A stretch of 64,000 bases of DNA from Actinokineospora iranica (lineage in GTDB: Bacteria; Actinomycetota; Actinomycetes; Mycobacteriales; Pseudonocardiaceae): NCBI RefSeq assembly GCF_900101685.1, contig NZ_FMZZ01000005.1, positions 62,001-126,000 of the forward strand, written 5' to 3'. The notes beneath the pieces were generated by a model, which was given only the letters and a program-made list of their open reading frames with translations, ran no database searches and had not been told where the DNA came from. A program made the position numbers and the translations under genes. This document shows, in pieces, positions 30,337-37,951 of the stretch; positions within the stretch are counted from its first letter, which is position 1, and each line of letters starts with the position of its first letter.

Positions 30337-30740
30337 GCCACTTGGTCGCCGCTGAGCAGTTCGCCGAAGCGGTGCCGCAGCGCGTCGGCCAGGCGGGCGC
30401 GCAGGGCGGTCAGCCGCTCGATCCGCCGGTCGAGGTCCGCGAGCCGCTGCTGGGCCACCTCGGCGACCGGGCAGCCGCCCAGATGGTCTCGCGGGCTCTT
30501 AGCGGCCTCACCGTCCGGCGGGAAGCGCAGGTCGAGGACGTGGGCGAAGGCCACGACGTCGCCGATGGTGAGGCCTGCCTCCAGCAGTTCCCGCACGGCG
30601 ATCAGCCTGCGGACGTCCTCCGTCCGGTACTCCCGGTGCCCGGACACCGCCCGGCGCGGGGCCACCAGGCCGCGGTGCTCGTAGTAGCGCAGGGCGCGCG
30701 GGGTGAGGCCCGCCGCCGCTGCCGCGTCGCCGATTCGCAT
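30333..30740 (-). CDS. MerR family transcriptional regulator
   Basis: This 135-aa regulator begins with a complete MerR DNA-binding domain (MRIGDAAAAAGLTPRALRYYEHRGLV...REYRTEDVRRL). A helical dimerisation region follows (RLADLDRRIERLTALRARLADAL). One Cys (GGCPVAE) sits where many MerR proteins end. It lies 16 nt after the MDR dehydrogenase in the same direction. The MerR-type promoter upstream of that gene is its likely target, making the pair self-regulated. Confidence 0.88.
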   Translation of the reverse strand: MRIGDAAAAAGLTPRALRYYEHRGLVAPRRAVSGHREYRTEDVRRLIAVRELLEAGLTIGDVVAFAHVLDLRFPPDGEAAKSPRDHLGGCPVAEVAQQRLADLDRRIERLTALRARLADALRHRFGELLSGDQVA

Positions 30741-30756
30741 GGTCGCTCCCCAGGGT

Positions 30757-31740
30757 TCACAGTTCGACGAGCACGCTGCCGAAGTGGCGCCCGCCGAGTA
30801 GTTCGATCAACGCGCGCGGCGCCTGTTCAATGCCCGTGAACCGCGTGTGCGGGAACGTGACCGCCCCGGAGCGCAGGCCGTCGCCGAACGCGCGCAGCGC
30901 GGTGGGGATCGAGTCGAGATGGTCGCTCGCCGGCATCCCGCGCAGGGTGATGCCGCGCAGGATGAGGTGCCCGGTGTCGATCTCGACGGGCGCGCTGAAC
31001 CCGCCGGAAAGCTGGGTGGACAGCGCGCCGACCAGCGCGACCCGCGCACCTTGCCGGGCGATGGACAGCGCTGCCGTCAGCTGCTCGCCGCCCACGTTGT
31101 CGAAGACGGCGTCGATGCCCTCGGGCGCGGCGGCCCGGAGCTGGTCCTCGATCGGACCGCCGCCGCGCAGGACGACGGCGTCGTACCCGTGCTCGGCGAC
31201 CAGCCGCCGCCCCTTGGCCGGGGACCCGGTGCTGCCGATCACCCGGGCGGCGCCTGCCAGCCGGGCGAACTGCGCGACCATCGAGCCGACACCGCCCGCG
31301 GCGCCGGTCACGAACACGGTGTCCCCCGCCCGGACCTCGGCGGCCCGCACCCCCAGCCACGCGATCACCCCCTGCGACAGGTGGGCGGCCGGATCGGGCA
31401 GCTCGTCGCCGACGTGCCGCGCGGCCGCGGCGTCGACCAGCGCGTACTCCCGCCAGCCCTGGTCGTGCACGACCAGGTCGCCGGGGTTGCCTCCGTCGCC
31501 CGCGACCACCTCGCCGATGGTGGGCGCCCACAGCGGCGCGCCGAGCGCGGCGGGCGGGACGGGCAGGTCGGCTTCGCCCAGCACCAGGGTGCCCATCACC
31601 GCGGTGACGCTCATGAGTCGGTTGCGCACGAGCACCTGGCCGGGGCCGGGCTCGGGGACGGGGACCTCCACGACGGCGAAGTGCTCCGCCTTCGGGGTGT
31701 CTTCCGGACGTGCGATCAGGTGAATCTCGCGGTGAGTCAT
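30757..31740 (-). CDS. Zinc-independent MDR alcohol dehydrogenase/quinone reductase-like protein
   Basis: This NAD(P)H-dependent medium-chain reductase (327 aa) is like leukotriene-B4 12-hydroxydehydrogenase and quinone/enone reductases. The nucleotide-binding region reads GDTVFVTGAAGGVGSMVAQFARLAGAARVIGS (about 137-168), followed by VFDNVGGEQLTAAL. No structural or catalytic zinc ligands are seen. It probably reduces enones or quinones. The ribosome-binding site GAGGAG is 5 nt from ATG. It is the first gene of an operon with merR behind a MerR-type promoter. Confidence 0.85.
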   Translation of the reverse strand: MTHREIHLIARPEDTPKAEHFAVVEVPVPEPGPGQVLVRNRLMSVTAVMGTLVLGEADLPVPPAALGAPLWAPTIGEVVAGDGGNPGDLVVHDQGWREYALVDAAAARHVGDELPDPAAHLSQGVIAWLGVRAAEVRAGDTVFVTGAAGGVGSMVAQFARLAGAARVIGSTGSPAKGRRLVAEHGYDAVVLRGGGPIEDQLRAAAPEGIDAVFDNVGGEQLTAALSIARQGARVALVGALSTQLSGGFSAPVEIDTGHLILRGITLRGMPASDHLDSIPTALRAFGDGLRSGAVTFPHTRFTGIEQAPRALIELLGGRHFGSVLVEL

Positions 31741-31768
31741 GGCGCTCCTCGGCTAGGACAGCCGGGCG

Positions 31769-31800
31769 ACGCTACAACTTGACGCGCGCGTCAACCGCAA
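31769..31800 (-). promoter_or_regulatory. MerR-type promoter with 20-bp spacer and central palindrome
   Basis: On the minus strand a -35-like TTGCGG and a -10-like TAGCGT are 20 bp apart. The spacer holds the perfect palindrome TTGACGCGCGCGTCAA (31779-31794). An over-long spacer filled by a dyad is the hallmark of promoters that MerR proteins untwist, and the operon it serves encodes a MerR regulator. Confidence 0.65.
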
Positions 31801-31983
31801 GCGGCGAATCACCGGTCGAAGTGGGCCGTGACCGTGGTGCGGCCGTCGTCGGTGACGCTGACGACGACCTCGGTCTCGGTGACGGTCGCGTGCACCGCGG
31901 CCACCCCGGGCCCGGGGCCAGCGACACGCGTGTGAACTGGCGAGTACGCGGGTATGAGCCACGCAGAGGAAGGAGTGAGCAGT

Positions 31984-32148
31984 ATGCCGGACCAATTCGT
32001 CGACCTGAATCCGACGGTGACCGATGAGCAGCGCAGGCGGGCGGCGCGTGTCGTGGCGGCCGCTTCGGTAGACGCGCGGGAATGCGCGGAACTGCTGGCG
32101 ATGCTCGGCCTGACCGACGCCGCTGCGGAAGAGCGCCACGCGGCCTGA
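31984..32148 (+). CDS. Small hypothetical protein
   Basis: A 54-aa protein starts at an ATG with AAGGAG upstream (MPDQFVDLNPTVTDEQ). It is largely helical (RRRAARVVAAASVDARECAELLAMLGL), with no signal or membrane segment. Codon use is typical of the genome, supporting a real gene. The family is not recognised; the pattern resembles short actinobacterial proteins of unknown role. It precedes the SRPBCC gene in the same direction. Confidence 0.6.
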   Translation: MPDQFVDLNPTVTDEQRRRAARVVAAASVDARECAELLAMLGLTDAAAEERHAA

Positions 32149-32215
32149 GGTGTAAGCCAGGACCGCATGGGTATTCCATGACAGACAAAGATCGAATGAG
32201 GAGGAGTTGATCGCG

Positions 32216-32716
32216 TTGAGCACGATCACCGAGTCCGTCGACGTGGCCGTCCCGGTGTCCACCGCTTACAACCAGTGGACCCAGTTCGAGACGTTTCCTC
32301 GGTTCATGGAAGGCGTGGAGGAGATTCGACAACTCGACGCCACGCACACCCATTGGGTCACCAAAATCGGCGGGGTGACCCGAGAATTCGACGCGAAGAT
32401 CACCGAGCAGATCCCGGACGAGCGGGTCGCGTGGCATTCGGAGGGAAAACCGGACCACGGCGGTGTGGTGACCTTCCACCGGCTGGACGAGAAGACGACC
32501 CGGGTCACCGCGCAGATGGAGATCGACCCCGAGGGCTTCGCGGAGAATGTCGCCGACAAGGTCGGCATTCTGAATCACCGCGTCAAGGGCGACATGAAGC
32601 GCTTCAAGGAGTTCATCGAGGAGCGCGGCGGTCGAGAGACTGGTGCCTGGCGAGGCGAGGTGGACGCGTCGCCGCAGGCGCCGCCCCCGCCGCAGCCGCC
32701 GCCCTCGATGTACTGA
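32216..32716 (+). CDS. SRPBCC (START-like / polyketide-cyclase) family protein
   Basis: This is a helix-grip fold protein (166 aa) of the COQ10/polyketide-cyclase-like group: STITESVDVAVPVSTAYNQWTQFETFPRFMEGVEEIRQLD at the start, then ITEQIPDERVAWHS and VTFHRLDEKTTRVTAQMEIDPEGFAE. The tail is proline-rich (QAPPPPQPPPSMY). It probably binds a hydrophobic ligand; the role is unknown. The TTG at 32216 is preferred because GAGGAG lies 9 nt upstream; a TTG at 32207 is too close to it. Confidence 0.8.
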   Translation: MSTITESVDVAVPVSTAYNQWTQFETFPRFMEGVEEIRQLDATHTHWVTKIGGVTREFDAKITEQIPDERVAWHSEGKPDHGGVVTFHRLDEKTTRVTAQMEIDPEGFAENVADKVGILNHRVKGDMKRFKEFIEERGGRETGAWRGEVDASPQAPPPPQPPPSMY

Positions 32717-32778
32717 GCAGAAGGTCCAGCGGCCGAAGCTCTAGTGGAAGTACCAGAAAGACCATCTGAATGCCCCCA

Positions 32779-32819
32779 CCCCGAAACCCCGGCGACGGCG
32801 CGTCGCCGGGGTTTCGGGG
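32779..32819. terminator. Bidirectional terminator between SRPBCC and lacI genes
   Basis: A perfect 19-bp hairpin with loop GCG (left arm CCCCGAAACCCCGGCGACG) lies between two convergent genes, directly at the lacI stop codon. There is no T-tract, but its strength and place suit a shared terminator. Confidence 0.75.
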
Positions 32820-32820
32820 C

Positions 32821-33819
32821 TCAGCGGCAGCCGCAGGAGCCGCGGTGGACCAGTTCGGGGGCCAGCAGCACGGTCTCCGGCGGGGTGTCGGGGTCGGCCA
32901 GCCGGGCGAGCAGGAGCCGCACGGCGGTGCGCCCGATCTCGTCCACCGGGTGCGCCATGGTGGTGATGCCGGGGTCGACCAGATCGGCCCAGTCGACCTC
33001 GTCGTGGCCGACGATGGCGAACTCCTTGCCGATCTCCAGGCCGTGCGCGCGGGCCTCCCGGTACGCGCCCGCCGTCATCGCCCCGTTGCCGGTGATGACG
33101 GCGGTCGGCCGCTCCGGCACCGTGAGCAGCCGCCGCAGGGCCAGCACGCCGTCCTCATGGGTCGCGCCGCCGCCAGCGACGAGGTTCGAGTCCCACCGCA
33201 GGCCCGCGCGGCCCAGGCCGAGCCGGTAGCCGAGGGTGCGCTCCTCGCTGGCGCCCATCCACTCGACGCCGCTGATGAACCCGATGCGCCGGTGCCCCGC
33301 CGCGGCCAGGTGCGACACCAGCGTCGAGGTGGACTGGATGTTCTCCGGCCCCACCTGGTCGAGTTTGACCTTGTGCGACACCCGGTCGACCAGCACGGCT
33401 GGCACGTTGGTGCGGGCCAGTTGCTCCAGGGTCGTGGTGTCGCCGGGGGCGGGCGTGAGCAGCATCCCGTCGACCCGCCTGGCCTGGAGTTTGCGCACGG
33501 CGGCGCGTTCGCCGTCGGCGTGGTCGAGGGTGTCGCCCAGGAGCACGGTGTAGCCCGCCGCGGTCGCCTCGGCCTCGATGGCGTGGATGAGCTGGGCCAG
33601 GTGCGGGTTGGCCAGCAGCGACATGGCGACGCCGATGGACTTGGTGCCCCCGGTGACCAGGGAGCGGGCGATGACGTTGCCGGTGTATCCGGTCTTCTCG
33701 ATCGCGGCGATGACCCGCTCGCGGGTTCCGGGGGCCACGGACCGGGTCTCGTTCACCACATGTGAGACCGTGCTGATCGAGACCCCCGCGAGTCTGGCGA
33801 CGTCTTCCATGGTGGCCAT
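32821..33819 (-). CDS. LacI family transcriptional regulator
   Basis: The 332-aa protein starts with the LacI HTH and hinge (MEDVARLAGVSISTVSHVVNETRSVAPGTRERVIAAIEKTGY, residues 4-44). A periplasmic-binding-protein-like sensor domain follows (SIGVAMSLLANPHLAQLIHAIE, AAGHRRIGFISG). It should repress sugar- or nucleoside-related genes and respond to a small ligand. The ATG at 33819 has GAGAGGAG about 10 nt upstream. It is divergent from a P-loop kinase gene with a LacI-type operator between them. Confidence 0.9.
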   Translation of the reverse strand: MATMEDVARLAGVSISTVSHVVNETRSVAPGTRERVIAAIEKTGYTGNVIARSLVTGGTKSIGVAMSLLANPHLAQLIHAIEAEATAAGYTVLLGDTLDHADGERAAVRKLQARRVDGMLLTPAPGDTTTLEQLARTNVPAVLVDRVSHKVKLDQVGPENIQSTSTLVSHLAAAGHRRIGFISGVEWMGASEERTLGYRLGLGRAGLRWDSNLVAGGGATHEDGVLALRRLLTVPERPTAVITGNGAMTAGAYREARAHGLEIGKEFAIVGHDEVDWADLVDPGITTMAHPVDEIGRTAVRLLLARLADPDTPPETVLLAPELVHRGSCGCR

Positions 33820-33838
33820 GACGATCACGCTCCTCTCA

Positions 33839-33851
33839 GCAAACGCTTGCG
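33839..33851. promoter_or_regulatory. LacI-type operator GCAAACGCTTGCG
   Basis: A near-palindrome centred on CG with the AAACGCTT core typical of LacI/GalR sites lies in the 60-bp gap between lacI and the kinase gene. It could control both. Confidence 0.65.
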
Positions 33852-33879
33852 TGACCCTATCGACCGAGAGGAGTAGCCC

Positions 33880-34497
33880 ATGCGGCGGGATGCGACCTAC
33901 GGCGAACTGGTAAAGCGGGCGGCGGCGCTGGCCGTCCCGGGCGAGCGCCGCCTGCTCGGCATCTGCGGCTCTCCGGGCTCCGGTAAGTCGACTTTGGCGG
34001 CCCGTCTTGTCGCGGATCTGGGAGACCGCGCCGCCCTGGTGGCCATGGACGGCTTCCACCTCGCCCAGCGCGAGCTTGACCGCCTCGGCCGCGCCGACCG
34101 CAAAGGCGCCCCCGACACCTTCGACGCCGACGGCTACGCCGACCTCTTACGCAAGCTGCGCACCACCCGCGACAGGACTGTCTACGCCCCGGAGTTCCGC
34201 CGCGAGATCGAGGAACCCATCGCCAACGCGGTCCCGGTGAGCTGTGACGTTGCGCTCGTGGTCACCGAAGGCAACTACCTGCTGCTGTGGCCGGACGTCC
34301 GCGCCCTGCTCGACGAGGTCTGGTACCTCGACCCCGGCGACGAACTCCGCCGAAAACGCCTGCTCGACCGCCATCTGGCCTACGGGAAGTCACCCGAACA
34401 GGCGTACGACCGCACCTACGGTTCGGACGAGCGCAACGCCACACTGGTCGCTGCGACCGGGCGAATGGCGGATCTCGTCCTGCGAAAGATCGAATAA
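33880..34497 (+). CDS. P-loop nucleoside/sugar kinase family protein
   Basis: This uridine-kinase/pantothenate-kinase-like P-loop enzyme (205 aa) has Walker A GSPGSGKSTLAARL (residues about 30-43), the conserved AMDGFHLAQRELDRLGRADRKGAPDTFD (about 58-85) and EGNYLLL (about 129-135). This subgroup is annotated as nucleoside/nucleotide kinase and is found with sugar-transport operons (FrcK/YggC type). No transporter is adjacent. Its divergence from lacI suggests induction by the phosphorylated or free substrate. Confidence 0.85.
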   Translation: MRRDATYGELVKRAAALAVPGERRLLGICGSPGSGKSTLAARLVADLGDRAALVAMDGFHLAQRELDRLGRADRKGAPDTFDADGYADLLRKLRTTRDRTVYAPEFRREIEEPIANAVPVSCDVALVVTEGNYLLLWPDVRALLDEVWYLDPGDELRRKRLLDRHLAYGKSPEQAYDRTYGSDERNATLVAATGRMADLVLRKIE

Positions 34498-34575
34498 TGG
34501 CCCGCGCCGCCGACCCCGGGCTGGGGCACTATGGCGAACGGCCCACCCGCACGAGGCACGGAAGGACGGTAGTCG

Positions 34576-34986
34576 ATGCCCGCGTTGACCGGTGTGCACC
34601 ACGTCGCGCTGACGGTCACGGACGTGGACCGCAGCGTCCCCTGGTACGAGCGCGTCCTCGGCTTCACCACGGCCGGGCGCACAGACGAAGGCGAGCACGG
34701 CCTGCGCAAGGTGTTCCTGCGCGGGTTCGGCATCACCCTGACCCTGGTGCAGCACCCCGGCGGCGGCCGCGCCGCGTTCGACGAGTGCAGACCCGGGCTC
34801 GACCACCTGACGTTCTCCGTGCCGGACGAGGCCACCCTGCGGGTCTGGACCGACCGGCTCACCGAGCACGGCGTCACGTTCTCCCCGATCACCGAGGAGA
34901 TCAGCGCCCCGGGGGCCGCCGTGGTGTCCCTGCGCGACCCCGACGGCATCCAGCTCGTCCTGTGGGCCCCGCCCGCTACTCCGTGA
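34576..34986 (+). CDS. VOC (glyoxalase/bleomycin-resistance fold) family protein
   Basis: The 136-aa protein has two beta-alpha-beta-beta-beta units of a vicinal-oxygen-chelate fold. The metal-ligand pattern is GVHHVALTVTDVDRSVPWYERVLGF, then GLDHLTFSV, and a conserved final Glu/Asp region (VSLRDPDGIQLVLW). This suggests a metal-dependent lyase, dioxygenase or binding protein; the substrate is unknown. The 3' end overlaps the convergent DedA gene by 11 bp. Confidence 0.85.
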   Translation: MPALTGVHHVALTVTDVDRSVPWYERVLGFTTAGRTDEGEHGLRKVFLRGFGITLTLVQHPGGGRAAFDECRPGLDHLTFSVPDEATLRVWTDRLTEHGVTFSPITEEISAPGAAVVSLRDPDGIQLVLWAPPATP

Positions 34987-35617
34987 CCGTCACGGTGTCG
35001 ACGGGCTTGTGCATCTCCTGGCGGTAGCGCCAGATGCCCCACCCCGTGCCGAAGACGAAGAACGCGATGCTGATGACCAGGGCCGCCGTCTCCAGCCACG
35101 GCAGCTTGTGGAGCAGCCCCGCGCCGTAGTAGCCCAGCAGGACCAGCGTCGGCACCCAGGCCACACCGCCGATGAAGGTCGCCAGCATGAACCGCCGCGG
35201 GTCCATCTTCGCGGCCCCCGCGATCAGCGGAGCCAGCGTCCGAATCCACGGAATCCACCGGGCGATGACGATCGCGAAGAACCCGCGCCGGTCCAGGAAA
35301 TCCCGGGCGCGTTCGAGGTTGTGCTGGTTGAGCACCTTCCCGCCACGCCGCGTGATGATCGCGTGACCGGTCTTGCTGCCGATGTAGTAGCCAAGCTGGT
35401 TGCCGACCACCGCGGTGATGGTCGCCGCCAGGGAGAGCCACCAGGCCTGGTGCTCGTGGTTGTTCTGGGCGAGCACCAGGCCCGCCGCGAACAGCAGGGA
35501 GTCGCCGGGCAGGAACAGGCCCACGATGAAGGCGCACTCGGCGAACACGAAGCCGAGCACGATGGCCCAGACGAGCAGCGGACCAGCGGATTCCAGCACG
35601 CCGAGAGCGGAGGTCAC
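34976..35617 (-). CDS. DedA family membrane protein
   Basis: This 213-aa inner-membrane protein has the VTT/DedA domain. Diagnostic parts are the E-x-x-x-x-x-G-L-F-x-P-G-D-S region (FAECAFIVGLFLPGDSLLFAAG), GNQLGYYIGSKTG and FAIVIARWIPWIRTLAPLIAGAAKMDPRRF. DedA proteins are linked to lipid-carrier (undecaprenyl phosphate) or phospholipid translocation and membrane-potential homeostasis. A second DedA is encoded at 44218. GTG start. Confidence 0.9.
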   Translation of the reverse strand: MTSALGVLESAGPLLVWAIVLGFVFAECAFIVGLFLPGDSLLFAAGLVLAQNNHEHQAWWLSLAATITAVVGNQLGYYIGSKTGHAIITRRGGKVLNQHNLERARDFLDRRGFFAIVIARWIPWIRTLAPLIAGAAKMDPRRFMLATFIGGVAWVPTLVLLGYYGAGLLHKLPWLETAALVISIAFFVFGTGWGIWRYRQEMHKPVDTVTVTE

Positions 35618-35635
35618 CGGCGTAGGTTACGTGCC

Positions 35636-35968
35636 GTGGGGGCGGCTGTGCAGGTGAACTACGCCCTATTCATCGGGCTTTGGCTGCTGTGCAACCTGGT
35701 GCTTGGGGCTGTGTGCGGGGGCTGGGGCGGGCTTGGGCTCGGGGTTTGGTGGGTGGGGCTCGATTGGGTGGCTGGCACGGGCTTGGGCTCTTGGGTGTGG
35801 GTTGGCGTGGTGATGGTTCTTGGTCCGGTGGTGGTTTGGGGCTGGTCGTGGTTTTGGGCCTGGGGGAACCTCTTTTGGGGTTCTGGCGTTCGGAGGGTGT
35901 GCTGGTTCTGGGGCGTGGGGTGGGGGTCGCGGTTGGTGAGCGGTGGTTGTTTCGGGGGCTTGATTTAA
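35636..35968 (+). CDS. Hydrophobic Trp/Gly-rich small membrane protein (uncertain)
   Basis: A 110-codon frame with GTG start encodes two or three very hydrophobic stretches (VNYALFIGLWLLCNLVLG, WVWVGVVMVLGPVVVWGWSW) with many Trp and Gly. It directly precedes and overlaps the ABC ATPase start by 70 bp. It may be a membrane partner of the transporter. The last 30 residues look less protein-like (SGVRRVCWFWGVGWGSRLVSGG), and the real end may be earlier or shifted in frame. No family is recognised. Confidence 0.4.
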   Translation: MGAAVQVNYALFIGLWLLCNLVLGAVCGGWGGLGLGVWWVGLDWVAGTGLGSWVWVGVVMVLGPVVVWGWSWFWAWGNLFWGSGVRRVCWFWGVGWGSRLVSGGCFGGLI

Positions 35969-36465
35969 CGGTTTCGGCTGGTGAATGTGTCGCGCTGACT
36001 GGTGCCAACGGGGCGGGTAAGTCGACGTTGCTGCGGTGTCTGTATGGGACGCAGGAGTTGACTGAGGGGGACGTCACGGTTGACGGGCGGGTGCCGGATG
36101 AGCGGGAGGTGGGGTTTCGGAAGAGTGTTTCGGTGTTGATGGATGACTCGGCGTTGTTTGACGAGTTCACGCCGGGGCAGCATTTTGATCTGTTGGGGGT
36201 TTCGCCGGAGCACAGGTTGCCTGAGGTGCCCGCGTTTCAGCTTTCCGCTGGTCAGCGGCGGCGGTTGCTGCTCTTGGGGGCGCTGGCCAGGCCGCATCGG
36301 CTGTTGTTGCTGGATGAGCCGGAGCGGGCGTTGGACGCCGCTGGGCGGATGTGGTTGGCCGGGCTGGTGAAGGACGCGAAGGCGGCTGGGTCGGCGGTGG
36401 TTGTCGCCAGTCATTTTCCGCCGTTGGTTGAGGCTGTGGCCGATCAGGTCATCGATCTGACGTGA
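35899..36465 (+). CDS. ABC transporter ATP-binding protein
   Basis: This small ABC ATPase (188 aa) has Walker A GANGAGKSTLLRCLYG (residues about 35-50), a signature region in QLSAGQRRRLLLLGALARPHRLLLLDEPERALD (LSAGQ, then Walker B LLLLDEP) and the switch His in VVASHFPP. The length is short for the family. The frame stays open upstream, but GTG 35899 with GGAG just before it and LVLGRGVGVAVGERWLFRGLDL behind it is the natural start. It overlaps the next gene by 4 bp (GTGA). Confidence 0.85.
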   Translation: MLVLGRGVGVAVGERWLFRGLDLTVSAGECVALTGANGAGKSTLLRCLYGTQELTEGDVTVDGRVPDEREVGFRKSVSVLMDDSALFDEFTPGQHFDLLGVSPEHRLPEVPAFQLSAGQRRRLLLLGALARPHRLLLLDEPERALDAAGRMWLAGLVKDAKAAGSAVVVASHFPPLVEAVADQVIDLT

Positions 36466-37619
36466 AGCACTCCGACAAGCATGTCGCCGGGTTCGTCGTT
36501 GTCGGGCTGCTGACCCTGCCGTTCTACAAGGCGGACGACCTGCGGGAGAAGTTCGTCGGTTCGCATGTCGTTCCGCCCGGCGCTGCCCTCGCGGTTCTCC
36601 TGCTCGCTCTGGCCGTTGCCACCTTGTCCCTGCTGCGCCGTGACCATGTGTGGATCAATCCGGCGCACCTCACCTGGGATGACAGCGGTGACCGTGACCG
36701 TCCGATCCGCCTGCGTCTGCGGCTCGCCTGGGCGGTTCGGTTCGGGGTGGTCGGATATCTGTTCGCCGCCGCCGCTCTGGTGCTGGGATGGCCGCCGCTG
36801 GGGTTGTCGGCGGTGTTGTTCGTTGCCACGGCGGTCTTCGCCTACCGGTGGGCGGCTCGGCCGGTCAGGGGGTGGGCCGTCGAACTCGCTGTGCCGTTCC
36901 TTCTCGCCGTGCTCGCCGCCCTCTTCGCCGGGGGCGCGGTGCTCTGGGCTGCCGCCGCTGTCCTGGCCGTCGCCGCGCTCGGCGCAACCGGGCCGCCCGG
37001 CCGCGCCCGCCGCGACGAGTTGGTCCGGGGGTGGAACGCCCGCGTGCTGCGGTCGGTGTCGGCGGCGTTCGGCGACTTTCTGGCCCTCCTGCCCACGGCG
37101 CGTCCCGTGAAACTGCGGCTCACCAACACTGTCCGCTACGTGGTCGCGGGTGTTCTCGCGCGCCGCCAAGCCTTGCCGTTGGCTCTGCTTCTGGCGCTGG
37201 CTGTTCCGGTGCTGCACCGCGTCTTCCCGGTGGTCGACCCGCTGTGGTGGACGGGCCTCGGCGCCTACTTCGTGGCCCTGCCATTCGGCGGCGCGCTGAC
37301 CGACCTGCGGGTGGCAGGCCGCAGGCGATGGCTGCCCGCGACGAATCGGACGATCAAGGCGACGACCTTGGTGGTTTTGACCGTCGTCGGGCTCGCCTGG
37401 GCCGGGCTGACTGTCCTCTTCGGACTCCCGTTCGCGCCCGCCGCCCTGCCGATCGCCGCCCTCGCCGCCGTCCGCACAGCGGCCCGGCCCGACATCGACT
37501 TCACGGTCCAAGGCGCCGTTGACGTCGGGGGCATGTACGCGCCCATCGGGCTGGTCTACCAGCTTGTGCGCGGTCCGGACCTTCTGCTGTTCGGACTCCT
37601 TGTGGTGTCCGGATTCTGA
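36462..37619 (+). CDS. ABC transporter membrane subunit-like protein
   Basis: This 385-aa polytopic membrane protein has about 8-10 predicted helices and no soluble domain. It resembles DUF6297-like actinobacterial permeases that accompany small ABC ATPases, but I cannot name the substrate. It starts with GTG inside the stop of the ATPase gene, which ties the two into one transport unit. A basic loop (PPGRARRDELVRGWNARVLRS) is probably cytoplasmic and could contact the ATPase. Confidence 0.75.
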   Translation: MKHSDKHVAGFVVVGLLTLPFYKADDLREKFVGSHVVPPGAALAVLLLALAVATLSLLRRDHVWINPAHLTWDDSGDRDRPIRLRLRLAWAVRFGVVGYLFAAAALVLGWPPLGLSAVLFVATAVFAYRWAARPVRGWAVELAVPFLLAVLAALFAGGAVLWAAAAVLAVAALGATGPPGRARRDELVRGWNARVLRSVSAAFGDFLALLPTARPVKLRLTNTVRYVVAGVLARRQALPLALLLALAVPVLHRVFPVVDPLWWTGLGAYFVALPFGGALTDLRVAGRRRWLPATNRTIKATTLVVLTVVGLAWAGLTVLFGLPFAPAALPIAALAAVRTAARPDIDFTVQGAVDVGGMYAPIGLVYQLVRGPDLLLFGLLVVSGF

Positions 37620-37630
37620 CCGTACGGACG

Positions 37631-37921
37631 CTAGGACGGGCCGACGGTGAGTTTCGCCAGGACGTCCTGCGGGTCGCTCAGATACGCGTAGCCCTCCCGT
37701 GGCCCACCGAACAGGGCCAGCAGGTCAGCGACTCTCTGGTACTCCGCCACAGTGATGGTTGTCCTGCGCCGCACCAGCGGCGCGCACAGGCTGTCGACCA
37801 ACTCGCCCCATTCCCCGGCGTCGCTGAGCCGCCGGTAACCGGCCACGGTCTCCGGCGGCAGGCGGTCGGCCAGAATCTCCAAGAGGGCGCGGGAATCGTT
37901 GTTCAGCTTGACGAGGTCCAC
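37631..37921 (-). CDS. Conserved hypothetical protein
   Basis: A 96-aa soluble, mostly helical protein (MDLVKLNNDSRALLEILADRL at the start, then GYRRLSDAGEWGELVDSLCAPLVRRRTTITVAEYQRVADLLALFG). No family is recognised; the layout resembles small immunity-like or regulatory proteins, but nothing supports that. It lies 30 nt after the MFS fusion gene in the same direction. Confidence 0.65.
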   Translation of the reverse strand: MDLVKLNNDSRALLEILADRLPPETVAGYRRLSDAGEWGELVDSLCAPLVRRRTTITVAEYQRVADLLALFGGPREGYAYLSDPQDVLAKLTVGPS

Positions 37922-37951
37922 TGTGCTCCTGTCCGGATTTCCCGGTTGCTT

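Noticed and set aside
31809-31904. A 31-codon minus-strand frame (VHATVTETEVVVSVTDDG...) upstream of the small 54-aa gene.
   Set aside because: It looks somewhat protein-like and could be the end of a lost gene, but it is too short and has no ribosome-binding site; not supportable as a feature.
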